Assembly (NCBI GenBank): GCA_964527925.1
Contig: CAZGQO010000007.1
Location: 1-64,000, forward strand
Reading direction: 5' to 3'
From: Ch128b sp964527925
GTDB taxonomy: Bacteria > Bacteroidota > Ignavibacteria > Ch128b
DNA length: 64,000 bases
The position numbers were made by a program, and so were the translations under genes. The notes under the pieces are model-generated. The model was not told the origin of the DNA. It saw nothing but the letters and a program-made list of their open reading frames with translations, and made no database searches. Of the stretch, positions 36,354 through 45,476 are shown in pieces. The number at the start of each line of letters is the position of its first letter. The first letter of the stretch is position 1.

Positions 36354-36470
36354 TTAATTCCAGATCTTAGAAGACGCAAAGAAAAGAATAGAGACTATCA
36401 GTATAAATGTTAATAAAAAATAGTCTCCAATGGAGTTAGTCCTCTGACGAGGTTGTCTATTTTTAGTCAT
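36354..36470 (-). CDS. 38-aa single-pass small membrane protein (paralogue of 32391-32510)
   Basis: ATG at 36470 with AGGTGG five bases upstream; stop at 36354. The N-terminus is basic (MTKNRQPRQRTNSI), then GDYFLLTFILIVSILFF forms one membrane helix, ending ASSKIWN. The match to the ORF at 32391-32510 (GD, same helix length, ASSxIW) without nucleotide identity across the ORF suggests protein-level conservation. It lies 131 bp upstream of the fibronectin-like T9SS gene, in the same orientation. The remaining 36471-36659 is AT-rich with nothing recognised. Confidence 0.65.
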   Translation of the reverse strand: MTKNRQPRQRTNSIGDYFLLTFILIVSILFFASSKIWN

Positions 36471-36659
36471 ATTACCACCTTTTTTTATTTTATTTTTAAT
36501 TTATTAAACATACTCCCTTCCCGCATATGCATTATAGAACCATAATTTCAATTTGGAGAAAAATTTCATCTGCCGCCTGAGTATGTAAATTTTTTTATTT
36601 TCTTGTTGTACAAAATAAAAGAAATTTTAATAAAGTCAAGTAAGTAAGATGAATTATTT

Positions 36660-37520
36660 TTATAAGTCTTCACCTACAGAAGATTGACTTAAAAAGACTA
36701 AAATGGCATTATTAAACTCTTCAGGTTTTTCAAATTGAACAAAGTGTCCACATTCATCTATAAAAATTAAAGAAATTGAAGGATTTTCAATTTTTAATGA
36801 GTTATAAAAAGTTTCTGTTGTTGAGCTGTTAAAATTTTTATTCGGGATAAATTTATCGTTCTTTCCAAATATGATTAATGTGGAAATTCTAATGGATTTT
36901 AAGTAGTCAATCACGGGGGTTTCAATAATGCTGGAAAAGGCATTTTCAACGGTCTGACAATAATATCGAAAATGAGGTTTATCTCTTAACATAATGCGCT
37001 CGGTAATTATAAACTCGGCTTCTTCGGGGAAAGAGTAAAAATTCATTTCAACATTTCTTCTGATTATCTCATCAGTGGCGTTTTTAATATTGTGGCAGCT
37101 GAAGAATTGTTTTAATTTAATTTTTTCTTCACTGGAGAAGGTTTCAAGCCCTGAAGGTGCAATTAAAACTAATTTTTTAACCAATTCTGGGAAATTGGAC
37201 GCAAGATAAATTGCAATTTCACCACCCATCGAATGGCCGCATAAGAAAACAAAACCTAAATCTAAACCAATGAGAAATTCCTTCAATACATCAGAAAAAA
37301 ATTGTACAGTTGAAAGGAATTCACCTCTGGATGAATTCCCGTAGTTAGGTAAATCAAGAGCAAAAATTCTGAAATGCTTTCTTAAATAATCCCAGTTTCG
37401 ACTAAATGCCTTTTTGTTACTTCCAAGTCCATGAATAAAAATTAAAGGCGGTAAATCAGATTCCGAATCAAAGTAGGATATTTCAATCCCTGATTTAAGT
37501 TTCCGAATTTTTTCTTTCAC
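36660..37520 (-). CDS. Alpha/beta hydrolase, cytosolic
   Basis: A 286-aa hydrolase without a signal peptide. The oxyanion-region motif FIHGLGSN lies at about 28-35, the nucleophile elbow GHSMGG gives Ser97, the acid is Asp222 in FGKNDKFIP, and the His is 259 in ECGHFVQFEKPEEF. The cap is helical. Such enzymes hydrolyse esters, lactones or thioesters (family knowledge). It starts 8 bp after the stop of the lipoprotein-type hydrolase (37529-38476), its close paralogue. It is the last gene of the acyl-metabolism cluster. Confidence 0.9.
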   Translation of the reverse strand: MKEKIRKLKSGIEISYFDSESDLPPLIFIHGLGSNKKAFSRNWDYLRKHFRIFALDLPNYGNSSRGEFLSTVQFFSDVLKEFLIGLDLGFVFLCGHSMGGEIAIYLASNFPELVKKLVLIAPSGLETFSSEEKIKLKQFFSCHNIKNATDEIIRRNVEMNFYSFPEEAEFIITERIMLRDKPHFRYYCQTVENAFSSIIETPVIDYLKSIRISTLIIFGKNDKFIPNKNFNSSTTETFYNSLKIENPSISLIFIDECGHFVQFEKPEEFNNAILVFLSQSSVGEDL

Positions 37521-37528
37521 TTTTTTGA

Positions 37529-38476
37529 TTACCTTTTCAGGAAATCAATTATAGATTGATTAAACTCCTGTGGTTTTTCCATCATAATCATATGTCCGCA
37601 ATTATCAATTTCTTTCAATTCAGCATATGGAATTTTTGATTTTCCAATTTTGAAAACATCCTCTGGAAAACCAGGATGTAAGTAAGGATTAGGGATCAAA
37701 CCATCATATTTACCATAAATAATCAAGACAGGGACTTTGATTTTATTAAGAAGATTAGTTGTAGTTTCATCAATCATAGCTTTTACAGAACGGCTGACAG
37801 CACGAGCGAATTTATCAAAGTCCTTTGCCTTTGACATTCTAACACGCTCTTCAACCATCCATTCTAACTCATCTCGCCAGTTATAAAAATTATTAGATAA
37901 GTTTCTTCTCACACCTTCTTCATTCGTACTTTTTACACTTTTCACAGTTACAACGCTTTTTAACCACTCGCCTTCACCGTGATCAAATTTTTCTATTCCC
38001 GCCGATGACGCAAGAACCAGTTTTTTTACATGTTCAGGGAACATAATTGAAAACCATATTCCAATTTGACCGCCCATCGAGTGACCTACGAAATTTACTT
38101 TTTCAATTTTTTGTTCATCGAGAAAATTATTTATTGTTTTTGCAAAGAAAGTAATATTGTAGGGATAATCACCTTTATCTGATTTTCCATAACCTGGCAA
38201 GTCAACAGCTATCACTCTAAAATTTTTCGAAAGTTCTGGAATGTTATATCTCCAGAATCCTGCATTGCTAGCAAGTCCATGAACCAATAAAACAACATCA
38301 CCTTCTCCTTCATCAATGAAAGCTATTCTGGGAGTAGTTGAAGAGTATTTTACTTTGAATCCATAATCAATTTCAGAAAATTCGAGGGCAGGTTTATTAG
38401 TATATAAAAATCCTGAACATGAAATAATGAACATCGAAATCATTAAAGCAAATAAATTTAATGATAGATTTTTCAT
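37529..38476 (-). CDS. Alpha/beta hydrolase, lipid-anchored
   Basis: A 315-aa hydrolase with a lipoprotein signal (MKNLSLNLFALMISMFIISC, Cys20). The catalytic domain follows: LLVHGLASNAGFW, nucleophile Ser133 in GHSMGG, acid in IYGKYDGLIPNP, and His in DNCGHMIMMEKPQEF. It resembles the adjacent cytosolic hydrolase throughout, so the pair arose by duplication and differs by export. GAGGAGG ribosome binding site before the ATG. It may cleave an ester outside the inner membrane so that the acid can be imported by the cluster's symporter (inference). Confidence 0.9.
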   Translation of the reverse strand: MKNLSLNLFALMISMFIISCSGFLYTNKPALEFSEIDYGFKVKYSSTTPRIAFIDEGEGDVVLLVHGLASNAGFWRYNIPELSKNFRVIAVDLPGYGKSDKGDYPYNITFFAKTINNFLDEQKIEKVNFVGHSMGGQIGIWFSIMFPEHVKKLVLASSAGIEKFDHGEGEWLKSVVTVKSVKSTNEEGVRRNLSNNFYNWRDELEWMVEERVRMSKAKDFDKFARAVSRSVKAMIDETTTNLLNKIKVPVLIIYGKYDGLIPNPYLHPGFPEDVFKIGKSKIPYAELKEIDNCGHMIMMEKPQEFNQSIIDFLKR

Positions 38477-38486
38477 AGCGGCCTCC

Positions 38487-40022
38487 TCAAAACATCAACC
38501 AATTTAAGGTTGTGAAAATTACCCAAGGATTTTTTGGTCTATAATGAAAATAAGTTACATCAGGTGAGTCGAAGAAATTTCCAAGGGCAAGATAACTGGC
38601 ACTTAGTGTCCAGGCTAAATAGATTTTTAAATTATATCTTAATTCGAGATTGAATTCACTTCCAATAAACGAACCACCGTTATCAGGAACGATATTAGAA
38701 AAAGCGGAAGCAAATCCAATTTTGCCGGAGAATTTATTTGGTATAAAATCTTTACTGAAATTCAAGAAGAATGCAGACACACCTAAACCCATATTTGAAA
38801 TATCATGAACAACTGAATAATAACGATTAACTACTTGTGGATCTGGAAATAAAAGATAAGCACGATGAGTGCTGTAGATTCCAACTGGTGAACCATAGAT
38901 ATTTCCAGTAATTATAGAGTTAATTTTTCCATCATTGGCGTTGTTTTGATCACCAGTTGTAAATAGAACCTCGGCTGAAATTTTATCATTCGCAGTCATT
39001 CCATATTTATAAGCAACTGAAGCATTTGCAGCAACACCAAAGACAGTCGATGCATTGTAACTTTTATCATCAAACACAGAATCAACTCGTCCAAAATTTG
39101 TCATAACAAAAGAGTCAAACCACCATCTTCCCATTAAGAAATCTCTGTTATAAGATAAGTGTCCACCTAACCAGAAAATATCAGCAGTATAAATTTGAGA
39201 TTGTCCGGGTAATTTTAATCTAAATGCACCGTTGTAGTCAGCAAGTGCAGAGTTGAGTCCCTGACCAAGCACAGAAATTCCCCCGGCACTTTTTGCCCTG
39301 TCATAAGCATACCAGAAATCAACTCCTATTTCCAGTAAAGGCTTTACTCTTAATTCAAGATCGAACATCCATAAAACTACATCATCATCTTTTCTAATTT
39401 CATTTTCCCATAGTTGAAACATTCCAACTCGAGCTTTTGTTGTTGGATTAAGACTGAAGAAAGAATTAATTCCAACAGCTTGAGTTCCCCAGTATGAAAG
39501 TTTGTAACCGCTGGTCTGGAAAGTTTGAAGAGCATTAACATTTGGGTCACGAACATTATCGAACAATCTTTGAAGACCAATTACGAAGTTTAAATTTTCA
39601 TTTGGTTTGATTTCAACATTTGCCATTAATGTTTGAAGATTAATTTGGCCTGCATTAATTGCACCTCCTCTATTATTCCCAACTCCATAAGCTTGATCTC
39701 CCCATGTATAATCAATTTTGAACAAAGAACGAAAAGTTGCATAGCCATCAAGAATCTTTGGTTGATAGACAAAGAAAGGAACAAATCGTTGTTCAATATA
39801 AACAGCTGTTTGTGGAACTGTGTTGGTTGAGTTTTGACCAAAAAGTCTGCCAATTACCTGTCCCTGTAAAATATCACTTGTTGGTGAAATGTTTGTTGCT
39901 GTCATTCGTGTGAAAGAATATCCAATAAATTGAAACTCACGGAGAGGTGAATCATCAACTACTTCATCCTGAGAAAAAGATAAAACGAAAGTTGAGAGAA
40001 AAATAAATAAAAACTTTTTCAT
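38487..40022 (-). CDS. Porin-like outer-membrane barrel protein
   Basis: A 511-aa protein with a signal peptide (MKKFLFIFLSTFVLSFSQ). Many barrel strands follow (RVGMFQLWENEIRK, LWMFDLELRVKPLLEIGVDF, FNLELRYNLKIYLAWTLSAS), ending FTTLNWLMF with a terminal aromatic. The pattern VDFWYAYDRAK and DYNGAFRLKLPGQSQIYTAD resembles alginate-export-type or large-substrate porins (weak recall). It lies 10 bp upstream of the lipoprotein hydrolase and so may admit the substrate that the hydrolase acts on (inference). Confidence 0.78.
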   Translation of the reverse strand: MKKFLFIFLSTFVLSFSQDEVVDDSPLREFQFIGYSFTRMTATNISPTSDILQGQVIGRLFGQNSTNTVPQTAVYIEQRFVPFFVYQPKILDGYATFRSLFKIDYTWGDQAYGVGNNRGGAINAGQINLQTLMANVEIKPNENLNFVIGLQRLFDNVRDPNVNALQTFQTSGYKLSYWGTQAVGINSFFSLNPTTKARVGMFQLWENEIRKDDDVVLWMFDLELRVKPLLEIGVDFWYAYDRAKSAGGISVLGQGLNSALADYNGAFRLKLPGQSQIYTADIFWLGGHLSYNRDFLMGRWWFDSFVMTNFGRVDSVFDDKSYNASTVFGVAANASVAYKYGMTANDKISAEVLFTTGDQNNANDGKINSIITGNIYGSPVGIYSTHRAYLLFPDPQVVNRYYSVVHDISNMGLGVSAFFLNFSKDFIPNKFSGKIGFASAFSNIVPDNGGSFIGSEFNLELRYNLKIYLAWTLSASYLALGNFFDSPDVTYFHYRPKNPWVIFTTLNWLMF

Positions 40023-40075
40023 AACGACCTCACTTATTAGTCATTCAAAAATTAGAATTCAAACCTATTTAAAAT

Positions 40076-40103
40076 GTCAACTCCGGGATAAACCCGGAGT
40101 GAC
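40076..40103. other. GC-rich hairpin between the lipoprotein and porin genes
   Basis: GTCA-A-CTCCGGG (40076-40087) pairs with CCCGGAGTGAC (40093-40103): an 11-bp stem with one bulged A and a 5-nt loop. On the minus strand it is followed by a short TGACATTTT. It stands out in an AT-rich genome. It could attenuate or process the operon message between 40122 and 40022. Confidence 0.65.
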
Positions 40104-40121
40104 TTAAAGTTCTGAATAAAT

Positions 40122-40625
40122 TTATTGCTTCAGAAAAACTTGAACCCAGTATGTACCTAACTTCACACCATTGTATTTTGTACTTCCAAATCCCTCTTCG
40201 ACTGTTGGTGGTGTGAAGCCCTGCAATGGCGGATCTACCTGAATGACTTCATAAGTCATTGTTGAACCTTTAATCTGGTAGATACCTTGAGATTTTAGAG
40301 CTACTGGAGTTGATTGATTCAATGTAATCGGATGAATAAGAGTATCAGAAACACCAGCGGATTGATATGTGCCTGTATAAGTTACAGAAACATTGTTACT
40401 GTCAGTTGCAACCACTGTATATGTGTTGTTTTCATTAAATGTTGCAACGATTTTTTTGGTTTTAAGGACAACTCTTAGACCCAGAGCAACATTGTTACCA
40501 TCAGATACCCATGTTCCAATTATTGGATCTTTGGGTTTTTCAGGACCTGTTCCAGAGTCTTGCTTTTTGCATGAGCTAAAAAGGAGAGCAGCAATTAAAA
40601 AAATTGATAGGAATGTATATCTCAT
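40122..40625 (-). CDS. Lipocalin-like lipoprotein
   Basis: A 167-aa lipoprotein: MRYTFLSIFLIAALLFSSCK places the lipobox Cys at 19. The mature domain starts PKDPIIGTWVSDGNNVALGL (the GTW motif of lipocalin-like DUF families). It continues with beta strands (VATFNENNTYTVVATDSNNV, VTYTGTYQSAG, QIKGSTMTYEVIQV). Such small barrels often bind hydrophobic ligands (family-level knowledge), which would suit the neighbouring acyl-CoA synthetase and hydrolases. A GGAGG ribosome binding site precedes the ATG. Confidence 0.78.
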   Translation of the reverse strand: MRYTFLSIFLIAALLFSSCKKQDSGTGPEKPKDPIIGTWVSDGNNVALGLRVVLKTKKIVATFNENNTYTVVATDSNNVSVTYTGTYQSAGVSDTLIHPITLNQSTPVALKSQGIYQIKGSTMTYEVIQVDPPLQGFTPPTVEEGFGSTKYNGVKLGTYWVQVFLKQ

Positions 40626-40645
40626 AGTACCTCCATTGATTTTGT

Positions 40646-42175
40646 TTATTTTGATTGATTAATTGAATTTAGGTGTAATTGAAGAAGAAGTTTTCGGTTA
40701 ACTTTTCCGGTTTCACTTATTGGGATTTCTTCAATAAACTCAATGTATTTTGGAATTTTATATTGAGCTAAATTTCCTTCACAAAATTTGAGAATAGTTT
40801 CAGCATCTGCTTTTCGGTTTTTTTTAAGTTTGATGAAAGCTTTTCCAACTTCACCCCATTTTTCATCAGGAACGCCAATCACAGCAACATCCTGAATATC
40901 AGGATGAGTGTATAAAAATTTTTCAACTTCAGCTGGATAAACATTTTCACCACCAGAGATAAACATATTTTTCTTTCGATCAACAATGAATAAAAAACCT
41001 TCTTCGTCTTCTCTTACAAGATCACCTGTATACAACCAGCCGTTTTTAATATTTTCCCTGGTTGCTTCTTCGTTTCGCCAGTAACCAGGTGTAACAGAAG
41101 GACCTTTGAGTATTAATTCACCAACTTCGTCTTTTTGAATATCATTACCAGAATCATCAACAATTCGATATTTGAAATAAAAATTCATTTTACCGATTGA
41201 ACCCATTTTTCTAACAGCATCATCCTGATGAAGTGAAGTTACACTTGGTCCAACTTCAGTTAATCCATAGCCCTGTCTAACAGGAATATTTTTTTCTTCC
41301 TGCCAGATTTTAATGAGTTTCAGAGGCATTGGTTCACCGCCAATGATGAAGAATTTTAAAGACTTCAAATTAACTTTCTGAAAAATTTTTGACTGAGCCA
41401 TCATAGAGAGCATTGTCGGAACTGCCATAAACATTGTTGCTTCTTCTTTTTCAAGTAATTCTAAAATTAAATCAGGATCAAACTTTTTTGTGAGACAGAA
41501 ATAAGCACCGTGATGAAGAAATGGAGTTGGAATTACATTCCATCCGCCAGTGTGAAAAAGTGGAGTACAACTGACAGATTTATCATTTGAAGTCAGATCC
41601 AATCTCATTGCTGTGTTGAAACTATTCCATGCCAGCATTTTGTGAGTATATAGTGCACCTTTTGGAACGCCGGTAGTTCCACTTGTGTAAAGAATAAAAA
41701 TCGGATGATTCTCGTCAAACGAATCAATTGAATTAAATTCAAATTTTTTGTCTTTATTTTCTTCAATGATTGTGGATAGAAATTTTAAATCGAATTTATA
41801 CTTTATGTTTTTGTAGACAGCCAGATTTTCAACTTTATCAAGAAATTTACTTTCAATGAAAAACAAAATAGGTTCACAGTCATTAATTTGAATTTCAATT
41901 TCTCTTGGAGCGAGTCTATAATTCAATGGTACCAGAATCAGACCTGTCTTCTGAGCAACAGAAAACAAAACGAAATGTTCTAAAGAATTCTCAGCAAGAA
42001 TTGCAACTCTATCTTCAGCATTCAAATGAAATTCATTAATAATTTTTTCAGAAATGTAATTAGCTATATTGTTCAATTGTGAATAAGTTAGTGTGCGTTG
42101 AGTCTCATATTCTTTTATGGCAATTTTATCAGGAAAATAATCTGCCCATTTTCTAATCCAATCATAGATTATCAT
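40646..42175 (-). CDS. Acyl-CoA synthetase (AMP-forming)
   Basis: A 509-aa ANL-superfamily ligase. The P-loop-like motif is FILYTSGTTGVPKGALYTH. Then come GYGLTEVGPS and GWLYTGDLVREDEEGFLFI, the hinge DRKKNMFISGGENVYPAEVE, and the catalytic-Lys region ISETGKVNRKLL. It activates a carboxylic acid with ATP to the acyl-adenylate and then the CoA thioester. The size and the wording around the motifs fit medium- or long-chain fatty acyl-CoA synthetases; the substrate is not readable from sequence. Its ATG overlaps the symporter stop by 4 bp, which couples uptake to activation. Confidence 0.93.
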   Translation of the reverse strand: MIIYDWIRKWADYFPDKIAIKEYETQRTLTYSQLNNIANYISEKIINEFHLNAEDRVAILAENSLEHFVLFSVAQKTGLILVPLNYRLAPREIEIQINDCEPILFFIESKFLDKVENLAVYKNIKYKFDLKFLSTIIEENKDKKFEFNSIDSFDENHPIFILYTSGTTGVPKGALYTHKMLAWNSFNTAMRLDLTSNDKSVSCTPLFHTGGWNVIPTPFLHHGAYFCLTKKFDPDLILELLEKEEATMFMAVPTMLSMMAQSKIFQKVNLKSLKFFIIGGEPMPLKLIKIWQEEKNIPVRQGYGLTEVGPSVTSLHQDDAVRKMGSIGKMNFYFKYRIVDDSGNDIQKDEVGELILKGPSVTPGYWRNEEATRENIKNGWLYTGDLVREDEEGFLFIVDRKKNMFISGGENVYPAEVEKFLYTHPDIQDVAVIGVPDEKWGEVGKAFIKLKKNRKADAETILKFCEGNLAQYKIPKYIEFIEEIPISETGKVNRKLLLQLHLNSINQSK

Positions 42176-43644
42176 TTTTCCCCTCTATTGTAGATTAGAA
42201 CTAATAAAACAAAAACTCCGCTGAATAATAAAGCAAATGCTGCGGTCACTGCTGGATTGTTGTGGTATTTTGTAATTTCAAAATAATAGAATCCGAAGTG
42301 TGTAAGTAATGCAATAAGACTCGTAATGAAAACCGCAGGTTTTGAGAAATTGAGATTGAACAATCCAAGAAAAATTGGCCAGAAAGTTGTCACAAATAAT
42401 CCATAAACTCCATTCTGAGCAAAGATTGCAACCGAGAGTTTTGGATTATAAATCTGGTCGATGGATAAAAAGTAAATCACAATTGCAAGGATAATTAAAA
42501 ATACTTTTGCAGAAATCAGCAAAGCTTTTTGAAGCTTTTCTTCAGCTTTTATAATTCTGAATTTCAAAAAGAACTCTTTTAGAATGTTTACAGAAAAAAT
42601 TGACGAAAGAACAACAAGAATATTATCAAGTGTAGAAAAACCTGCTGAAAGAATTCCAAGCGTGACTAATGCAATTGCAAAAGGCGGAAATGCAGTATTT
42701 ATGTATTTTGAGATTGATTGATCAGGTTTTAAGATTTCGCCTTCAAGGAAAACTCGAGCATACAAACCTGTGAACAACACCATAAAAAACAAACTTCCAA
42801 CAATTACAACTGTAATAAGATATTTATTTAAATCTTTTTCAGATTTAAGATACAAGGCTTTTGAGATGATGTGAGGTTGACAGATTATAGCTATTCCTAC
42901 CAGAAAATTTGCAATAAAAACTTCAAATATATCGCGGAATAATTGACTCTTAGGGTTTACAATTCCTACAAGGTCTGGATCGATTTCTTTTAGTTTACTA
43001 AAAAGGGTAACAGGGTCTAAGCCACGCAAGAGTGATCCAGAAATCAAAAACAGAATTGCAGTTACTATCATAAAAATTGCCTGCAAGGTATTAGAGAACA
43101 ACAATACATTAACTCCGCCTCCAAACATTAAATAACCAACCGAAAAAATCATAACCAGAGACAAGACCGGCTCATAAGATAAACCAAGTGAATTTGCAAG
43201 CACGATTGTGATCCCCACAGCAATCAATACCGCAAATGTAATTTGCAGAAAAGAAAGAAAGGCATAAAAAATTGTGAAAAATTTACTCTGGTATCTTTCT
43301 CCAATCCAGTGAGGTACAGTTAAAACCTTTGAAGTTTCGCCAATTTTCAAAAATTTTTTTGACATCAAAATTAATGCGAGAAAAATTCCCAGAGGTGCTG
43401 CAATTCCATATCCTAAGAATCCAGAAAAGCCATACAAATAGACAAGACCTGGATTAATTACAAAAGTGGCTGCGCTTGTCATACCAACGGCAAGAGATAA
43501 ACCCACCATAATTGGATTTACTGTTCTTGTACCGATTGAAAAACTCTCTATTGTTTGTTGTTTTCGTTTGCCAAGAATTGTTAAGGTGATAATTCCAATT
43601 ACATAAATAAAGATTGAAGCGACAAGATAAACTTTTGTTTCCAT
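42172..43644 (-). CDS. Sodium:solute symporter (SSS family)
   Basis: A 490-aa inner-membrane transporter with about 13 helices. The family signatures are visible: FSIGTRTVNPIMVGLSLAVG, GMTSAATFVINPGLVY and LTLGILSAGFSTLDNILVVLSS. SSS members couple Na+ to uptake of sugars, amino acids, acetate or other organic acids. Placement directly upstream of an acyl-CoA synthetase favours an organic acid (inference). It starts after GAGGTAACTA and lies 19 bp after the KAS III-like gene. Confidence 0.92.
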   Translation of the reverse strand: METKVYLVASIFIYVIGIITLTILGKRKQQTIESFSIGTRTVNPIMVGLSLAVGMTSAATFVINPGLVYLYGFSGFLGYGIAAPLGIFLALILMSKKFLKIGETSKVLTVPHWIGERYQSKFFTIFYAFLSFLQITFAVLIAVGITIVLANSLGLSYEPVLSLVMIFSVGYLMFGGGVNVLLFSNTLQAIFMIVTAILFLISGSLLRGLDPVTLFSKLKEIDPDLVGIVNPKSQLFRDIFEVFIANFLVGIAIICQPHIISKALYLKSEKDLNKYLITVVIVGSLFFMVLFTGLYARVFLEGEILKPDQSISKYINTAFPPFAIALVTLGILSAGFSTLDNILVVLSSIFSVNILKEFFLKFRIIKAEEKLQKALLISAKVFLIILAIVIYFLSIDQIYNPKLSVAIFAQNGVYGLFVTTFWPIFLGLFNLNFSKPAVFITSLIALLTHFGFYYFEITKYHNNPAVTAAFALLFSGVFVLLVLIYNRGEK

Positions 43645-43663
43645 TAGTTACCTCATTCAATAA

Positions 43664-44686
43664 TTAAAATCTAAATAAAGCTGATGCGAAAGCAAGTCCA
43701 CCACCTGAACCTATAAAAACAATTAAATCATTCTGGCTAAGTTTTCCTTTCCTGTACGTATCATCTAAAGTCATTGGAATACATGCAGATCCAGTATAAG
43801 CAAATCGATCCATTATTGTATGAGCTCTATCTGGTGTAACATTTATATTGTTCATCGTCTCGATGATTGAATTAATATTGATTTGAGTAAAGAAAAAATG
43901 ATTAATATATTGAGGTGAGATATTAAAAACTGTACATATTTTTAGAATCATTTTAGTCCAGGTTACTGGATTAATTTCTTTTGGAAATTTTTTAACAAAC
44001 TTCAAAAGATGATCTTTATTTCTAAGCACAACTTCAGAAAGAGGTTTACGAGTTCCTCCTGCATAAATCCCCATCCAGTCATGATATTGACCTTGTGAAA
44101 TTAATTCCCCGAAAAGAAAACCACGATTGGTATTGATTTTAGCAGAAAGAACAACAGCACCAGCACCATCTGCAAATAAAGTCACCGTTTTTTTATCTGT
44201 TAAGTCAAGATATTTACTCATTGCATAAGCACCAATAACAAGAATATGATTGTATGAATCATCTGCTTGAATAAATTTGCTTGCTGTATTTAAGGCAGTA
44301 ACAAAACCAGCACAGGCAGTGTTGATATCGAAAGTACCTGCATTACTTGCACCGAGACGATATTGCACAACAGAAGCAGTTGATGGTGATATGTACTCAG
44401 GAGTATCAGTTGCGACAATTATAAGATCAATTTGTTCTGGATTAAGTTTAGCATCATCTAAAGCTCTTTTAGCAGCTTCAACGCAAAGGTCTGCGGTTGA
44501 TTCATTTTCATCACACCATCTTCGCTCTTTGATTTTTAAGTTTTCTTGCAACCAGGTATCTACATCTTCTTTGAGCAAATCATTAAAAAATTTATTTGTT
44601 AACACTTTCGAAGGTGCATAAGAACCAATTCCTGTAATGAGAGCATTTTTCTTTTTTATATCAAAGATATTTTTAGGATAATTCAT
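43664..44686 (-). CDS. KAS III-like thiolase-fold enzyme lacking the canonical His and Asn
   Basis: A 340-aa FabH-like protein. The ATG at 44686 overlaps the reductase stop (TGATG). N-terminal KAS III features are clear: ITGIGSYAPSKVLTN, KIKERRWCDENESTADLCVE, and the nucleophile Cys125 in DINTACAGFVTAL. Where FabH has PHQAN the sequence is FTQIN (Thr267 replacing His), and where FabH has HGNTSAA it is FAYTGSA (Tyr297 replacing Asn). The Gly loop near the end (FIGSGGGLAFASALF) is retained. Without His and Asn, decarboxylative condensation is unlikely; acyl transfer through Cys or a different condensation is possible (inference). Confidence 0.85.
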   Translation of the reverse strand: MNYPKNIFDIKKKNALITGIGSYAPSKVLTNKFFNDLLKEDVDTWLQENLKIKERRWCDENESTADLCVEAAKRALDDAKLNPEQIDLIIVATDTPEYISPSTASVVQYRLGASNAGTFDINTACAGFVTALNTASKFIQADDSYNHILVIGAYAMSKYLDLTDKKTVTLFADGAGAVVLSAKINTNRGFLFGELISQGQYHDWMGIYAGGTRKPLSEVVLRNKDHLLKFVKKFPKEINPVTWTKMILKICTVFNISPQYINHFFFTQININSIIETMNNINVTPDRAHTIMDRFAYTGSACIPMTLDDTYRKGKLSQNDLIVFIGSGGGLAFASALFRF

Positions 44687-45426
44687 CAAATTGTTATACC
44701 TCCATCAACACTCAGAACAGCACCATTAACAAAATCAGATTCCTCAGAAGCAAGGAATAAATAAGCATTAGCGATATCTTCTGGTTTACCAAGCCGACCG
44801 AGTGGAGTTTTTTCTTTCATCATATCAAGAATTTTTTCCGGAACAGTTTTAACCATTTCAGTTTCAATAAAACCTGGTGCGACCGCATTAACATTAATAC
44901 CTTTTCTTCCCAGTTCTCGAGCCCAGACTTTTGTTAAACCAACAATTCCACTCTTGGTAGCCACATAATTTGATTGACCAAAGTTGCCATATAAAGCAAC
45001 CACTGAAGATGTATTAATTATTTTACCTTTTCCTTTTTCAATCATGAAAGGAGCAACAGCTTTCGTGCAATTAAATACACCAGTTAGATTAACATTAATA
45101 ACTGATTGCCATTGTTCAAGAGTCATCTTCAATAAAGTTGAATCTTTTGTTATCCCGGCATTATTAACAAGAATGTCGATTGATTTATATTTTTTGAAAA
45201 CATTACGAGCGTATCCTTCAACAAGTTCGTAATTAGTTACATCCACTTTCTGAAATTCACATTTAAAACCTCTGCTTGTCAACTCATTGACTAAATTTTC
45301 ACCTTCATCCACAAGCAAATCCCATATAATTACAATTGCTCCTTCCCTACAAAATTTTTCTGCTGTAGCTTTTCCGATTCCCCTTGCCCCGCCAGTTATT
45401 ATTGATACTTTATCTTTTAATCTCAT
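44686..45426 (-). CDS. FabG-like SDR 3-oxoacyl reductase
   Basis: A 246-aa SDR with classical FabG features: TGGARGIGKATAE, NNAGITKDSTLLKMT, catalytic Ser in INTSSVVALYGNFGQ, YVATKSGIV with Tyr and Lys, then VNAVAPGFIETEMV and PLGRLGKPEDIANAYLFLAS. It reduces 3-oxoacyl thioesters with NAD(P)H (family knowledge). Genes of this type occur with primary fatty-acid synthesis, but here it is linked to a symporter, an acyl-CoA ligase and a KAS III-like gene and may act in a special pathway. It lies downstream of the GbsR-type regulator (50-bp gap). Confidence 0.93.
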   Translation of the reverse strand: MRLKDKVSIITGGARGIGKATAEKFCREGAIVIIWDLLVDEGENLVNELTSRGFKCEFQKVDVTNYELVEGYARNVFKKYKSIDILVNNAGITKDSTLLKMTLEQWQSVINVNLTGVFNCTKAVAPFMIEKGKGKIINTSSVVALYGNFGQSNYVATKSGIVGLTKVWARELGRKGINVNAVAPGFIETEMVKTVPEKILDMMKEKTPLGRLGKPEDIANAYLFLASEESDFVNGAVLSVDGGITI

Positions 45427-45476
45427 AAATTTTTCACTTTATTACCTGAAAATTTTAGTTCATTACTGCTTTAAAA

